Positions 44,460 through 53,227 of a stretch of 64,000 nucleotides of DNA are shown here, one piece after another. The stretch lies in NCBI GenBank assembly GCA_002471575.1, contig DKQG01000029.1:131244-195243 (forward strand), given 5' to 3'. The notes under the pieces are model-generated. The model was not told where the DNA came from and ran no database searches. It saw nothing but the letters and a program-made list of their open reading frames with translations. The number at the start of each line of letters is the position of its first letter. Positions within the stretch are counted from its first letter, which is position 1. The DNA is from Alphaproteobacteria bacterium UBA7314. Lineage in GTDB: Bacteria; Pseudomonadota; Alphaproteobacteria; MPNO01; UBA830. The position numbers were made by a program, and so were the translations under genes.

Positions 44460-45524
44460 TCAGTTATGGCGGTAGGTGCCGTACTTCTTCCAGCGGTCGT
44501 AGAACCCCCAGTAGGACTGAGACACGCGCGCCATCCAGTCGTTGCCCTTGGCTGACTGCGTCTTGGCCTGTTCCTCCGACCATTCGCGTCCCAGGTCCTT
44601 GATCTTGGCCTGGGCCTCCGGCGTCAGAGACACCCATTCGTTCTTGCCCTTGCTCATCGCTTCCATAGCAGCGAGATCCTCGATGCCGATCTGCATCGCG
44701 GTCCGGAATCCGGCATAAAGACCGGCTGCCCGGATCTGTTCCTGAATCTGCTTGGGCATGCTCTTCCAGGTGGATTCACTGAACACGGCCTCGTTCATAT
44801 GCGCCGGCGAATGGATACCGGGAACGATGATGTACTTGGCGATCTTGTGGAAGCCGAGCTTGATGTTGGTCGATGGGGTGACGAATTCGGTCCCGTCAAT
44901 GACGCGGCGTTCCAGCGCGGTATAGATATCCGCCGGCGGCAGCACCGTCGGCGATGCGCCAACCCGTTTCAGGATATCCGCCCAGGCACCCGCCGTCCGG
45001 ATCTTCATCCCCTTCAGATCGGCGATGGTCTGAATCTTCTTGTGCGAATGCAGAAAGATTTCAGTGGAGCCGAAACCGGTCACGACCGGCACCAGCTTTT
45101 GGGTCTTGCTCCGCATCTCCGTCAGCAGCTTCGTGCCGTCGCCGGAAACGAACCAGTGCATAAACTCTTCCATCGGCATACCACCGACCATGCCGGCGAA
45201 AATACCATTGGCGGGATCGGCGTTCAGCGCGAACCCTGGATAGCAGTAGCAAATGTCCGCCGTGCCCTTCTGCACTGCCGCCCAGCCGTCGAACGGCCCT
45301 GCAAGAACGCCGACGCCGAAGCCTTTGATCTTCACTTCGCCGTTGGTCATCAGATCGACAGCCTTGATGAACCGGCCCATATAGTTGTTCCAGAACCCGC
45401 CTTTCGCCGGCACGAACGACGTCAGCTTGAGATTATATTTCTGCGCCTGCACCGGCGTTGCCGCTACAGCGCCGAGCAACGCGGTGGCAGCTACGACGCT
45501 GCCGAGGGTTTTGAGTTTGAACAT
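44460..45524 (-). CDS. dctP: TRAP transporter substrate-binding protein
   Basis: Periplasmic DctP-family receptor, 354 residues. The signal peptide is LGSVVAATALLGAVAATPVQ, cleaved near QAQ. The body carries FGSTEIFLHSHKKIQTIADL, KGMKIRTAGAWADILKRVGA (with the Arg that binds the ligand carboxylate) and PPADIYTALERRVIDGTEFV. The stretch EFVTPSTNIKLGFHKIAKYI resembles the TakP-like branch that binds 2-oxo or other organic acids; this sub-assignment is tentative. AAGGGA lies about 9 bases upstream. The permease genes follow after an attenuator hairpin. Confidence 0.9.
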   Translation of the reverse strand: MFKLKTLGSVVAATALLGAVAATPVQAQKYNLKLTSFVPAKGGFWNNYMGRFIKAVDLMTNGEVKIKGFGVGVLAGPFDGWAAVQKGTADICYCYPGFALNADPANGIFAGMVGGMPMEEFMHWFVSGDGTKLLTEMRSKTQKLVPVVTGFGSTEIFLHSHKKIQTIADLKGMKIRTAGAWADILKRVGASPTVLPPADIYTALERRVIDGTEFVTPSTNIKLGFHKIAKYIIVPGIHSPAHMNEAVFSESTWKSMPKQIQEQIRAAGLYAGFRTAMQIGIEDLAAMEAMSKGKNEWVSLTPEAQAKIKDLGREWSEEQAKTQSAKGNDWMARVSQSYWGFYDRWKKYGTYRHN

Positions 45525-45685
45525 GATGCGTGTCCCTTAGAATGAGTGTCCGATACAACTTCTCTGTTTCTTCGCCCTGTATCCGCGCACGCCGTATGCC
45601 GGCCGTCACAACAGACTGGGGCCCGGACCGCGGGAAGTCAAACAGCGGTCCCGGGACATGATGTAAAATAAACGGAGTAAGTGTG

Positions 45686-46506
45686 ATGATATTGAGGAAA
45701 CTGTCACTGGTCATCGCCGCGACCGGACTGCTCGGCGCGTGCGGGGGACTTGAACTAGGGACGGCCAAGAAGACAGCCCCGACGGGCGATGCTTTTTCGA
45801 AGATGCTGTACAAGGAATCTGTCGCGCTTTCGTAGGCAGAATACAGCGAAGGCGATTACGAGGATTCAGACGTCTTCGCGATGCGTGCCATCGCCGCGGC
45901 AAAAGACTCACCGATGGTGCCGGAAGACGCGGGCGCACGCCCGCAGCCGGCAAAACCGGGTAAGCTGCTTGTCTCGGCCCGCAAACGTCTTGTCGCCGCG
46001 CTGATTGCCGGCGCCGGCCGCACGAAGCCGGCCGATGCGGCGCGGGCGCAGGCGATGTACGAATGCTGGGCGCAGGAACAGGAAGAAAACAATCAGCAGG
46101 ATCATATCGATTGCTGCCGTTTCCAGTTCTTTATCGCGCTGGCGAAGATCGATAAGAAAGCTGCTCCGCCGCCTCCGGCCAAACCGAAGCCGAAGGCCAA
46201 GCTTTCGCCGCTGATATTCCTAGTCTATTTCGGGCTGAACAGCACGTCGCTCAGCGCCCAGGCTCAGTCGATCATTGCCACCGCGGCGGACGTGATCAAG
46301 TCGACCAAACCGAAAGTGGGCTCCGTCACGGGTCATACCGATCGTTCTGGCGCAAGCACCTATAACGCGATGCTTGCCGAGAAATGGGCGTTTCGGGCCG
46401 TGTGATGACCATCGGATCGCTGGGCGAGAACGCGAATGCCGTTGCCACTGGCGACGGTGTTAAGGAATCCGGCAACCGCCGGGTCAAGGTGACGGTCCGC
46501 CACTGA
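45686..46506 (+). pseudogene. Broken OmpA-like lipoprotein gene
   Basis: Starts MILRKLSLVIAATGLLGACG, a lipoprotein signal with Cys19, with GGAG 8 bases upstream. Codon 50 is an in-frame TAG (45833-45835). The frame continues with AEYSEGDYEDSDVFAMRAIA, a Pro/Lys linker, and the first half of an OmpA peptidoglycan-binding domain (VYFGLNSTSLSAQAQSIIAT, TGHTDRSGASTYNAMLAEKW), then hits TGA at 46403. The rest of the domain lies in another frame (MTIGSLGENANAVATGDGVK, then ESGNRRVKVTVRH), with the intervening helix deleted. At least two independent lesions, so the gene is dead. Confidence 0.85.
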
Positions 46507-46625
46507 TCGCCGCATCAATAACGACACCAGGGGGCCGCGGGGAGATCCGCGGCCCCGTTTGCGTCCACTGGACACCGTCACCCCGCTCCGCCATTCTTTT
46601 TGTATCCCGTTGAAGGAGACGGATG

Positions 46626-47465
46626 ATGGCTATACGGTTGACCGACGAACAACTGAAACGCGCCCAATCCGACGGCTGCGTTTTCCCGGTCCGGATTCTG
46701 GATACCGATTCTGCCGCGACGGTCCGCGAGACCTACGAAGCGGTGGAAGCTCGTCAGGGAAAGGATGTGCCGGAACTGCTGTCGGTGAAACCGCATGTTC
46801 TTTTCAAATGGCTGTTCGAGCTTGGCACCACGCCAACGCTGCTGGATGCCATTGAAGACCTGATGGGCCCGAATATCTTGCTCACAACCTGCGCCATATG
46901 GCCAAAGGATGCCCACGACCAGCGCTTCGTTACCTGGCATCAGGATTCCGCGTATTTCGGGTACGACCCGATGGAAGTATGGAGCGCGTGGATCGCGATT
47001 ACCGACAGCCACGTGGATAACGGCTGTCTGAAGTATCTGCCTGGCAGCCATAATGATCCGGAAATGATGCACGAGGAAACCCACGACCCGCAGAACATGC
47101 TGTCGCGGGGTCAGAAGATCTCCTCGGACCAGTTCGACGAATCCGGCGTGATCGATGTGGAACTAGAGCCGGGCGAGTGTACGCTGCATCATTTCCGCCT
47201 CGCCCATTCTTCCGAACCCAATACCAGCGACCGGCGGCGTGTCGGCATTCTGTTCGTATTTTGTCCGACACATGTGAAGCCCACCAACGAGCTAAATTCC
47301 GCCATTCTGGTGCGGGGCAAGGATGAATACGGACACTGGAACCGCGACCCGCTTCCGGAGCACGATCTCGACTCGGAAAACCTGAAATATTACAATGATT
47401 TCTGGAATTCCTACGTCGATCCGGAAAACGTTTCCGAAGCGGAAAGACCCGCCGCCGCCGAATGA
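46626..47465 (+). CDS. Phytanoyl-CoA dioxygenase (PhyH) family protein
   Basis: Fe(II)/2-oxoglutarate-dependent oxygenase, 279 residues. The HxD iron ligands are in VTWHQDSAYFG (H105, D107); the distal His is in RLAHSSEPNTSDRRR (H194), which also carries the 2-oxoglutarate-binding Arg. Of two ATGs (46623 and 46626) the second has AAGGAG at 7 bases. It overlaps the first ubiD gene (ATGA), so it is the first gene of a four-gene run PhyH-UbiD-zinc ribbon-UbiD. The substrate could be any hydroxylatable small acid or CoA ester. Confidence 0.88.
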   Translation: MAIRLTDEQLKRAQSDGCVFPVRILDTDSAATVRETYEAVEARQGKDVPELLSVKPHVLFKWLFELGTTPTLLDAIEDLMGPNILLTTCAIWPKDAHDQRFVTWHQDSAYFGYDPMEVWSAWIAITDSHVDNGCLKYLPGSHNDPEMMHEETHDPQNMLSRGQKISSDQFDESGVIDVELEPGECTLHHFRLAHSSEPNTSDRRRVGILFVFCPTHVKPTNELNSAILVRGKDEYGHWNRDPLPEHDLDSENLKYYNDFWNSYVDPENVSEAERPAAAE

Positions 47466-48874
47466 CCGATCTCCGTACCTATCTGAACGAAATCGATAAC
47501 GCGATTTTCCGGCCGGATGCGCCGATGGCGGTGGAGCAGGAAATCACGGCCCTGCAACACGTGATGGCGCAGAAGAATGCCAATCCGGCAATTCTGGTCC
47601 GCCAGCCGAAACTGCCCGACGGCAGCATCTCGGACATGCCGGTACTGACCAACCTGTTCGCCAGCCGCGTACTGTCGGCAAAGGCGATAGGGATCGACGA
47701 TCATCGCGATTCCGCGAAAGCGATGGCAGAGCTGACGGCGAAGGCGATCGATCCGGTTACCGTCGATGCTGCCGCCGCACCGGTGCGCGAGATCGTCGAG
47801 GAAGGCGATGCGGCCGATCTGCAGATCCTGCCCGCCCTCCGCCAGCACGACGGCGATGCCGGGCACTACGTTACCTGCGGTCATGTGGTGACCTACGACC
47901 CCGATACCGGCATCGACAATATGGGGATCCAGCGGTTGTGGGTCCGGGGGGCGCAGCTGATGGGCTGTTATATGCTAGAAACGTCCCACAACATGATCAA
48001 CCTGCGGAAATTCTGGGCAAAGGGAGAACCCTGCCCAGTCGCCATATGGGTCGGCCATCACCCGGCCATCGAGATGGGGGCGCAGTCCAAACTGGGCTAT
48101 CCGGAAAGTCACTGGGGCGTCGCCGGCGGCGCGTTAGGCAAGGCGCTGCGGCTGGTACCGTCCGTGACCCACGGCGAGAAAATCATGGTGCCGGCAGATG
48201 CGGAAATTGTCATCGAAGGCTTCCTACCGCCGGGCCGGATCGAGGCCGAAGGACCGTTTGCGGAATTCTCAGGCTATCAGGGGCCGCAGATTCCCAATCC
48301 GGTAGTCGAGGTGACCTGTATTACCCGGCGGAAGGACGCGATCTATCACGATTGCGGTTCCGGCCTGCCGGATCACCTTGTCCCCGACAATATGGGGATG
48401 GAAGGTTATGTCTATTCGCTCGCCCGCCAGGTGTCGCCGTCACTGATAAACGTGCACGTGCCGGTGTCGGGCCGCCGGTTCCACGCCTATCTGCAGTTCA
48501 AGGACCCTCGCCCAGGCGAAGTGCGCGACGCCATGATGGCCGCCATCGCATTCCGCCGCCTCAAAGCCGTCTACGCCTTCGATGACGATATCGATATCTT
48601 CGACGACCGGCAGGCGATGTGGGCGCTGGCGACGCGTGTACAGTGGCACCGGGACGTGATGCGTCTTGACGGTCTGACCCTGGCACCGCTGGATCCGTCC
48701 GCGCCCGCCACGGGAAATACCATTACCAAAGCCGCGATCGACGCGACGTTGCCACCTGCCGCCGGTCCGGGACAACCAAAGCCGGTGGCACCGCGCAACC
48801 GCGTTTCCGACGAAGCGCTGGCCGCCGCCCAGGCCGCCCTGGACGGCATCGACATATCCGACTGGCCGAATTGA
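47462..48874 (+). CDS. UbiD-family decarboxylase (first paralogue)
   Basis: Prenylated-FMN-dependent (de)carboxylase of the UbiD family, 470 residues. The catalytic Arg and Glu pair are readable: R158 in MGIQRLWVRGAQ, and E263/E268 in EAEGPFAEFSGY, with the 5-residue Glu spacing of Fdc1. The segment RKFWAKGEPCPVAIWVGHHP lies between them. The last part (about 430-470) is Pro/Ala-rich. Translation is coupled to the PhyH gene by ATGA. The TTG/ATG starts of the next small gene lie at its stop. No ubiX/prFMN synthase is in the window, so cofactor must come from elsewhere. Confidence 0.9.
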   Translation: MTDLRTYLNEIDNAIFRPDAPMAVEQEITALQHVMAQKNANPAILVRQPKLPDGSISDMPVLTNLFASRVLSAKAIGIDDHRDSAKAMAELTAKAIDPVTVDAAAAPVREIVEEGDAADLQILPALRQHDGDAGHYVTCGHVVTYDPDTGIDNMGIQRLWVRGAQLMGCYMLETSHNMINLRKFWAKGEPCPVAIWVGHHPAIEMGAQSKLGYPESHWGVAGGALGKALRLVPSVTHGEKIMVPADAEIVIEGFLPPGRIEAEGPFAEFSGYQGPQIPNPVVEVTCITRRKDAIYHDCGSGLPDHLVPDNMGMEGYVYSLARQVSPSLINVHVPVSGRRFHAYLQFKDPRPGEVRDAMMAAIAFRRLKAVYAFDDDIDIFDDRQAMWALATRVQWHRDVMRLDGLTLAPLDPSAPATGNTITKAAIDATLPPAAGPGQPKPVAPRNRVSDEALAAAQAALDGIDISDWPN

Positions 48875-48882
48875 GATACCGC

Positions 48883-49059
48883 ATGTCCGACGCGCCTTTC
48901 GAAAAATCCGGCAACGCCAACTGGGCACAGTGCCCGAAATGTGACCACTGGTTTCACGTGGCGACGACGTTGCTGCGGATGACCGACGTAGATCTGATCT
49001 GCCCCGGCTGCGGCCATTCATTCGCGTCGTCGGACGCCAAGGAATTGCTTGAACACTAG
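48883..49059 (+). CDS. Small zinc-ribbon protein between two ubiD genes
   Basis: A 58-residue protein from ATG 48883 (MSDAPFEKSGNANWAQCPKC); a TTG at 48871 overlapping the ubiD stop would add four residues. Two knuckles, CPKC and CPGC, are 24 residues apart and form a zinc ribbon; the second is followed by GHSFASSDAKELLEH. No known family is recognised. Tightly placed between two UbiD-type decarboxylases with 8 to 10-base gaps, it may be a small structural or regulatory subunit, comparable in position to the small subunits of multi-subunit UbiD enzymes. That role is inference. Confidence 0.7.
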   Translation: MSDAPFEKSGNANWAQCPKCDHWFHVATTLLRMTDVDLICPGCGHSFASSDAKELLEH

Positions 49060-49069
49060 AGAACCCGCC

Positions 49070-50545
49070 ATGACCTCCAACAACACCCGCACCAACACTG
49101 CCCAACAATTCACCTACGAAGACCTACGCGAATGGATAGAACAGGCGGACCGGCTGGGCGAACTGAAACGCGTCGACGGAGCCAGCTGGGAAAAGGATAT
49201 AGGTCTGGCCGCAGAGGTCGTAATCCGTGAAGACGACGGCCCGGCGGTCCTGTTCGACAAGGTTCCCGGGTGCCCCGAAGGATTTCGGCTGCTGATCAAC
49301 GTGTTTGGCGGCGTCCGGCGCAACATGACCTTAGGTTTCCCCGATCATCTGACCAAACAAGAACTGTCGGACGGCTGCTTCGACGCCTTCGTACGGGACC
49401 GCAAGACCATCCCGCATGTCATGGTCGATGACGGGCCGGTGTTCGAAAACATAGTGACCGGTGACGATGTTGACCTGATGAAGTTTCCGACGCCTATGTG
49501 GCATCCGGAAGACGGTGGCCGCTATATGGGTACGGGCACCTACACCGTAACCCGCGATCCCGACGAAGGCTGGATGAACTGCGGCGCTTACCGCGCCATG
49601 ATTCATGACAAGAAATCCGTTGGCTGTTTCATGGTCACCGGCAAACACGGTTATGTACACCGGAACAAGTATTGGGCGAAGGGCGAGGCCTGCCCGGTGG
49701 TCATGATCATTGGCGGCGAGCCGATCGCATTTTTCAATGGGGGTGCGGAAGCCCCATACGGCACCTTCGAACTCGATATCGTCGGCGGCATCCGGGGCAA
49801 AGCGGTCGAATGCGTCACCGGCAAGATCACCGGCCTGCCCTTTCCCGCCAATGCCGAAATCGTCCTCGAAGGCTATCTGCACGAAGGCAAAGTAAAGAAC
49901 GAAGGTCCGTTTGGCGAATGGACCGGTTATTACGCTAGCGGCGAGCACCCCGAACCGGTGCTGGAGGTCGAGGCGATCTATCACCGCAATGATCCGATCA
50001 TTCTCGGCGTACCGCCGATGGGCCAAGGGTCGGATGAAATGGCCCGCTACCGCGCCGTGTTGCGTTCCGCAATGCTGAAGCAGAACCTCGCGGAAGCGGG
50101 GGTCCCGGATGTCACCGGTGTCTGGTGCCACGAAATCGGTGCGTCGCGCCTGCTGCACGGCGTGTCAATCAAACAGCGTTACCCCGGCCACTCCAAGCAG
50201 GCTGGTCATATCGCTGCCCAGTGCCAGGCCGCAAACTACGCCAACCGCTTCATCATCGTCGTCGACGAGGATATCGACGTCACCAACCTGGAACAGCTCA
50301 TCTGGGCCATGTGCACTCGTTGCGACCCGGCGACGACCATCGATATAGTAAAAGGCGCATGGACGTCGCCCGCCGATCCTCGACTGACGCCCGAACAAAA
50401 GGCTAACGGCGACATCACCAACAGCCGCGCCATCATCGATGCCTGCAAGCCGTATCACTGGAAAGACGAGTTCCCGACAGTGAACGCGCCCAATGCGGAT
50501 GTGCTGCGCGAAGCACAGGAAAAATTCGGCTATCTGATGGAATGA
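49070..50545 (+). CDS. UbiD-family decarboxylase (second paralogue)
   Basis: Second UbiD-type prFMN enzyme, 491 residues from ATG 49070 (MTSNNTRTNTAQQFTYEDLR). Catalytic residues align well with Fdc1: R175 in MNCGAYRAMIHD, and E278/E283 in KNEGPFGEWTGYY. It also has NKYWAKGEACPVVMIIGGEP and, near the end, VDEDIDVTNLEQLIWAMCTR, both family hallmarks. It is clearly diverged from the first paralogue, so the pair is not a recent duplication. It could be an independent enzyme or the partner in a heteromer. Confidence 0.92.
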   Translation: MTSNNTRTNTAQQFTYEDLREWIEQADRLGELKRVDGASWEKDIGLAAEVVIREDDGPAVLFDKVPGCPEGFRLLINVFGGVRRNMTLGFPDHLTKQELSDGCFDAFVRDRKTIPHVMVDDGPVFENIVTGDDVDLMKFPTPMWHPEDGGRYMGTGTYTVTRDPDEGWMNCGAYRAMIHDKKSVGCFMVTGKHGYVHRNKYWAKGEACPVVMIIGGEPIAFFNGGAEAPYGTFELDIVGGIRGKAVECVTGKITGLPFPANAEIVLEGYLHEGKVKNEGPFGEWTGYYASGEHPEPVLEVEAIYHRNDPIILGVPPMGQGSDEMARYRAVLRSAMLKQNLAEAGVPDVTGVWCHEIGASRLLHGVSIKQRYPGHSKQAGHIAAQCQAANYANRFIIVVDEDIDVTNLEQLIWAMCTRCDPATTIDIVKGAWTSPADPRLTPEQKANGDITNSRAIIDACKPYHWKDEFPTVNAPNADVLREAQEKFGYLME

Positions 50546-50630
50546 GTGGTAACCATGCTCCCCACCCATTACTAGCCGCACTTGACCCTGGAAAATAAAC
50601 CTTCGTTACTCGTTGACAACCTGGGGATCT

Positions 50631-51407
50631 TTACCACCTCGCATCTTCAAGAAAATCTCGCAGCACGTCGTTGAACGCGTCCGGATCCTCATAGTTGCAG
50701 ACGTGCCCCGCACCGGGCAGTACATAATGCCGGGCATCTGGCACAAGGCCTGCCGTGCGACGCCCAGAGGTTAGGGACAGGTCGTGCTCGCCGTTCACCA
50801 CCATCGTCGGTACAGTCAGCGATGGCAGACGGTCAGTCATATCGCGGTCTTCCATCGCGCGAAAGACGTTCGCAATGGTTGCCGGAATGAGATCGCCGTC
50901 ATCCCGCAGGAAGTTATCTATCAGGACCCTACCACGCCGGGTATCCCCGAAACCGGGGGCCACCAGCTGATGAATATGCTCGGCGCGATATGCGATCCCG
51001 TCCGACTCGTACCCTGCAATTCGGGCCAGGCCGGATGCCGCCACACCGGCATTGCCGCCGACCAATACCAGCCGTGAAACGCGCCCCGGATCATCCAACG
51101 CAATCCGCAGCGCGATCGACGATCCAACACTGGCACCCATGAACACGGCGCTTTCCACACCCGCCGAATCGCACACGGCCAGCACGTCCACGACCATGTC
51201 ATCGAACGTGAACGGATCGTCTGGCTTATCCGACGCACCGTAGCCCCGCAGATCCATCGCAACCATGCGGTACCGCTCGGTAAATCCCTCCACCTGAAAG
51301 CGCCACAGCCGCCGGTCGAACGGATTGGCGTGGATGAGGACAATATCGGGACCATCGCCGACGGCTTCGTAGTTCAACCGGACGTCACCGTTATTCGCGA
51401 GAGGCAT
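50631..51407 (-). CDS. Alpha/beta hydrolase
   Basis: Serine hydrolase fold, 258 residues. The oxyanion segment is LIHANPFDRRLWRFQV, the nucleophile elbow is MGASVGSS (Ser in GxSxG/S form), the acid is in NGEHDLSL, and the His is in GAGHVCNYEDP. It resembles the lactonase/esterase (PcaD-like) branch, but exact substrate is unknown. It is convergent with the second ubiD gene and divergent from the MFS gene, whose start is 86 bases away. Confidence 0.87.
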   Translation of the reverse strand: MPLANNGDVRLNYEAVGDGPDIVLIHANPFDRRLWRFQVEGFTERYRMVAMDLRGYGASDKPDDPFTFDDMVVDVLAVCDSAGVESAVFMGASVGSSIALRIALDDPGRVSRLVLVGGNAGVAASGLARIAGYESDGIAYRAEHIHQLVAPGFGDTRRGRVLIDNFLRDDGDLIPATIANVFRAMEDRDMTDRLPSLTVPTMVVNGEHDLSLTSGRRTAGLVPDARHYVLPGAGHVCNYEDPDAFNDVLRDFLEDARW

Positions 51408-51493
51408 TTATGCATTTCCTGCATGACCTGAGCTTGGTGCGCGGCGAAGTTTTGAGATAGTGTGCCTCTGTCTTTCGGAGGAATAGTCCGGGT

Positions 51494-52708
51494 ATGCAAA
51501 GCTCTTGGCGTTCGCCCATGGTCGTTCTGACCTGCGGCACCATCATTCTCTTCATCAGTTTCGGCGCTCGCAACATTTTCGGTATCATACTGGACCCGAT
51601 GACGGAGTCGACAGGGTTAAGCGTCAGCGACTTTTCCTTTGCCATCGGACTGCAGGCCGTCATCTGGGGACTGACGACCCCGATCACCGCCTCGCTCGCC
51701 GAACGTTACGGCACCGCCCGGATGATCGCCCTGGGCGGTGTATTGTATGCAACCGGCCTCATCCTGATGTCGCTGGTGCAAACACCGATCCAAATGAACC
51801 TGACCGCCGGGCTGATGCTGGGCCTTGGGCTCAGCGCCACCGGCTTCCCTATCATTCTTGCGGCCATTACCAAGCGGGTCGATGCCAAGCGCCGCAGTTT
51901 GTTTCTAGGTATCGGCAGCGCCGCCGGGTCATCCGGCCAGCTGGCGCTGGTGCCGATTGGCCAGTTTTTCATCAGCGGATACGGTTGGGCAGTCACCGCG
52001 ATAATCTTCGGCTGCCTTGTCGCGCTGATCGTACCGCTGGCATCGGCCATGAAGGATCCGAAGCGTGAAGCAGCCGACCCAAACGCCGCACCGGAGCAAA
52101 AACTGACCGAAGCCGTTAGCGAGGCAATGAGCCATCGCGGTTTTCTGCTGCTCGCCGCCGGCTATTTCGTGTGCGGCTATCAGGTGATGTTTCTCGGCAC
52201 GCATCTGCCGAATTTCCTGACTGAAGCGGGACAAGACCCCTGGGTCGGTGCGACAGCGCTGTCCCTGATCGGACTGTTCAACATTTTCGGCACCCTGATC
52301 TGGGGCGCAATGGGCGGCAAATGGCGGATGAAATATCTGCTGACATCGATATACCTGTTGCGCTCACTGGTACTCGCCGTATTTATTCTGTTGCCAGTCA
52401 CACCGTCGAGCACTTACATCTTCGCGTCCGCCATCGGCCTGCTATGGCTGGCCACCGTGCCACTGACATCCGGCCTGGTAGCCCGGATATTCGGCCTGCG
52501 ATACATGGCCACGCTGACCGGTATCGTGTTCTTCAGTCACCAGCTCGGCAGCTTCGCCGGCGCCTGGTTGGGAGGTCTTTTCTTTGACCAGACGGGCTCC
52601 TACGGCACCATCTGGTGGATCGGCGTCCTCCTTGGCGTCATCGCTGCCGCACTGCATTTTCCGATCGATGACAAGCCCGTGGAAAAGGCGCAGACGGCGG
52701 GAACCTAA
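51494..52708 (+). CDS. MFS transporter (first of a tandem pair)
   Basis: Major-facilitator protein, 404 residues and about 12 helices. The start SPMVVLTCGTIILFISFGAR and RNIFGIILDPMTESTGLSVS resemble the oxalate/formate-antiporter-like group. Motif A is in SLAERYGTARMIALGG. The pattern GIGSAAGSSGQLALVPIGQF recurs in the next MFS gene, as does GYFVCGYQVMFLGTHLPNFL. Substrates are probably organic acids, judged only from family and the neighbouring decarboxylase genes. Confidence 0.88.
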   Translation: MQSSWRSPMVVLTCGTIILFISFGARNIFGIILDPMTESTGLSVSDFSFAIGLQAVIWGLTTPITASLAERYGTARMIALGGVLYATGLILMSLVQTPIQMNLTAGLMLGLGLSATGFPIILAAITKRVDAKRRSLFLGIGSAAGSSGQLALVPIGQFFISGYGWAVTAIIFGCLVALIVPLASAMKDPKREAADPNAAPEQKLTEAVSEAMSHRGFLLLAAGYFVCGYQVMFLGTHLPNFLTEAGQDPWVGATALSLIGLFNIFGTLIWGAMGGKWRMKYLLTSIYLLRSLVLAVFILLPVTPSSTYIFASAIGLLWLATVPLTSGLVARIFGLRYMATLTGIVFFSHQLGSFAGAWLGGLFFDQTGSYGTIWWIGVLLGVIAAALHFPIDDKPVEKAQTAGT

Positions 52709-53227
52709 AGCCCCCAACTGACCGATTAACCACTCCGCGGTTTTGGCTCGAAGGGGTATTACGCATACATGAAATCATAACCCGCGAATAGTCGATTAGA
52801 ATTGTCGGAAGTTGACACGAAGACACTCCGTACGGCGACCGTCGCGGCACTCGTGACCTATTCCATTCTTTCCTCATAAAACGTCGCATCGCCGAGTCCG
52901 AATGCCTTTACGTCGATCGGCACGTTGGCGTGCAGAGCGATCCTCATCGATACTGATGCGCTGGCAGTCGACGGCGACGCAGGCGCCGTTTTGGTGACCC
53001 GGGGTGGGGCGGCCTATGGGGAGCACTCCGGTGGGCCACCTGACATCGCGGTGTATACGTTTGGCGGCGGCTCGTTGCTGAGCAACGTGACAATCACCGG
53101 TTCGCGTGCGGCGGCAATTCTGGGATTAGGCGCTCTGGTGCTTGCCCGGCGGCGCAGAAACTGATTACCAGATCCGATCACGTAAAACGGATTAGACGGC
53201 TGCTCGACAAACGGGCATAAACGCGAG
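52709..53227 (+). other. Region between two MFS genes, with a PEP-CTERM-like tail
   Basis: No complete gene is seen. A frame ending at 53164 carries SRAAAILGLGALVLARRRRN, which looks like the hydrophobic-plus-Arg tail of a PEP-CTERM (exosortase-sorted) protein with its PEP motif lost. The upstream 52 codons (from about 52925) are Gly-rich and match nothing recognised. Probably the 3' end of a deleted surface-protein gene. A 79-residue expressed protein cannot be excluded. Confidence 0.4.

Noticed and set aside
45625..45651. GGACCGC/GCGGTCC inverted repeat upstream of dctP as an operator or terminator
   Set aside because: No T run on either strand and no promoter element at a sensible distance; left unassigned.
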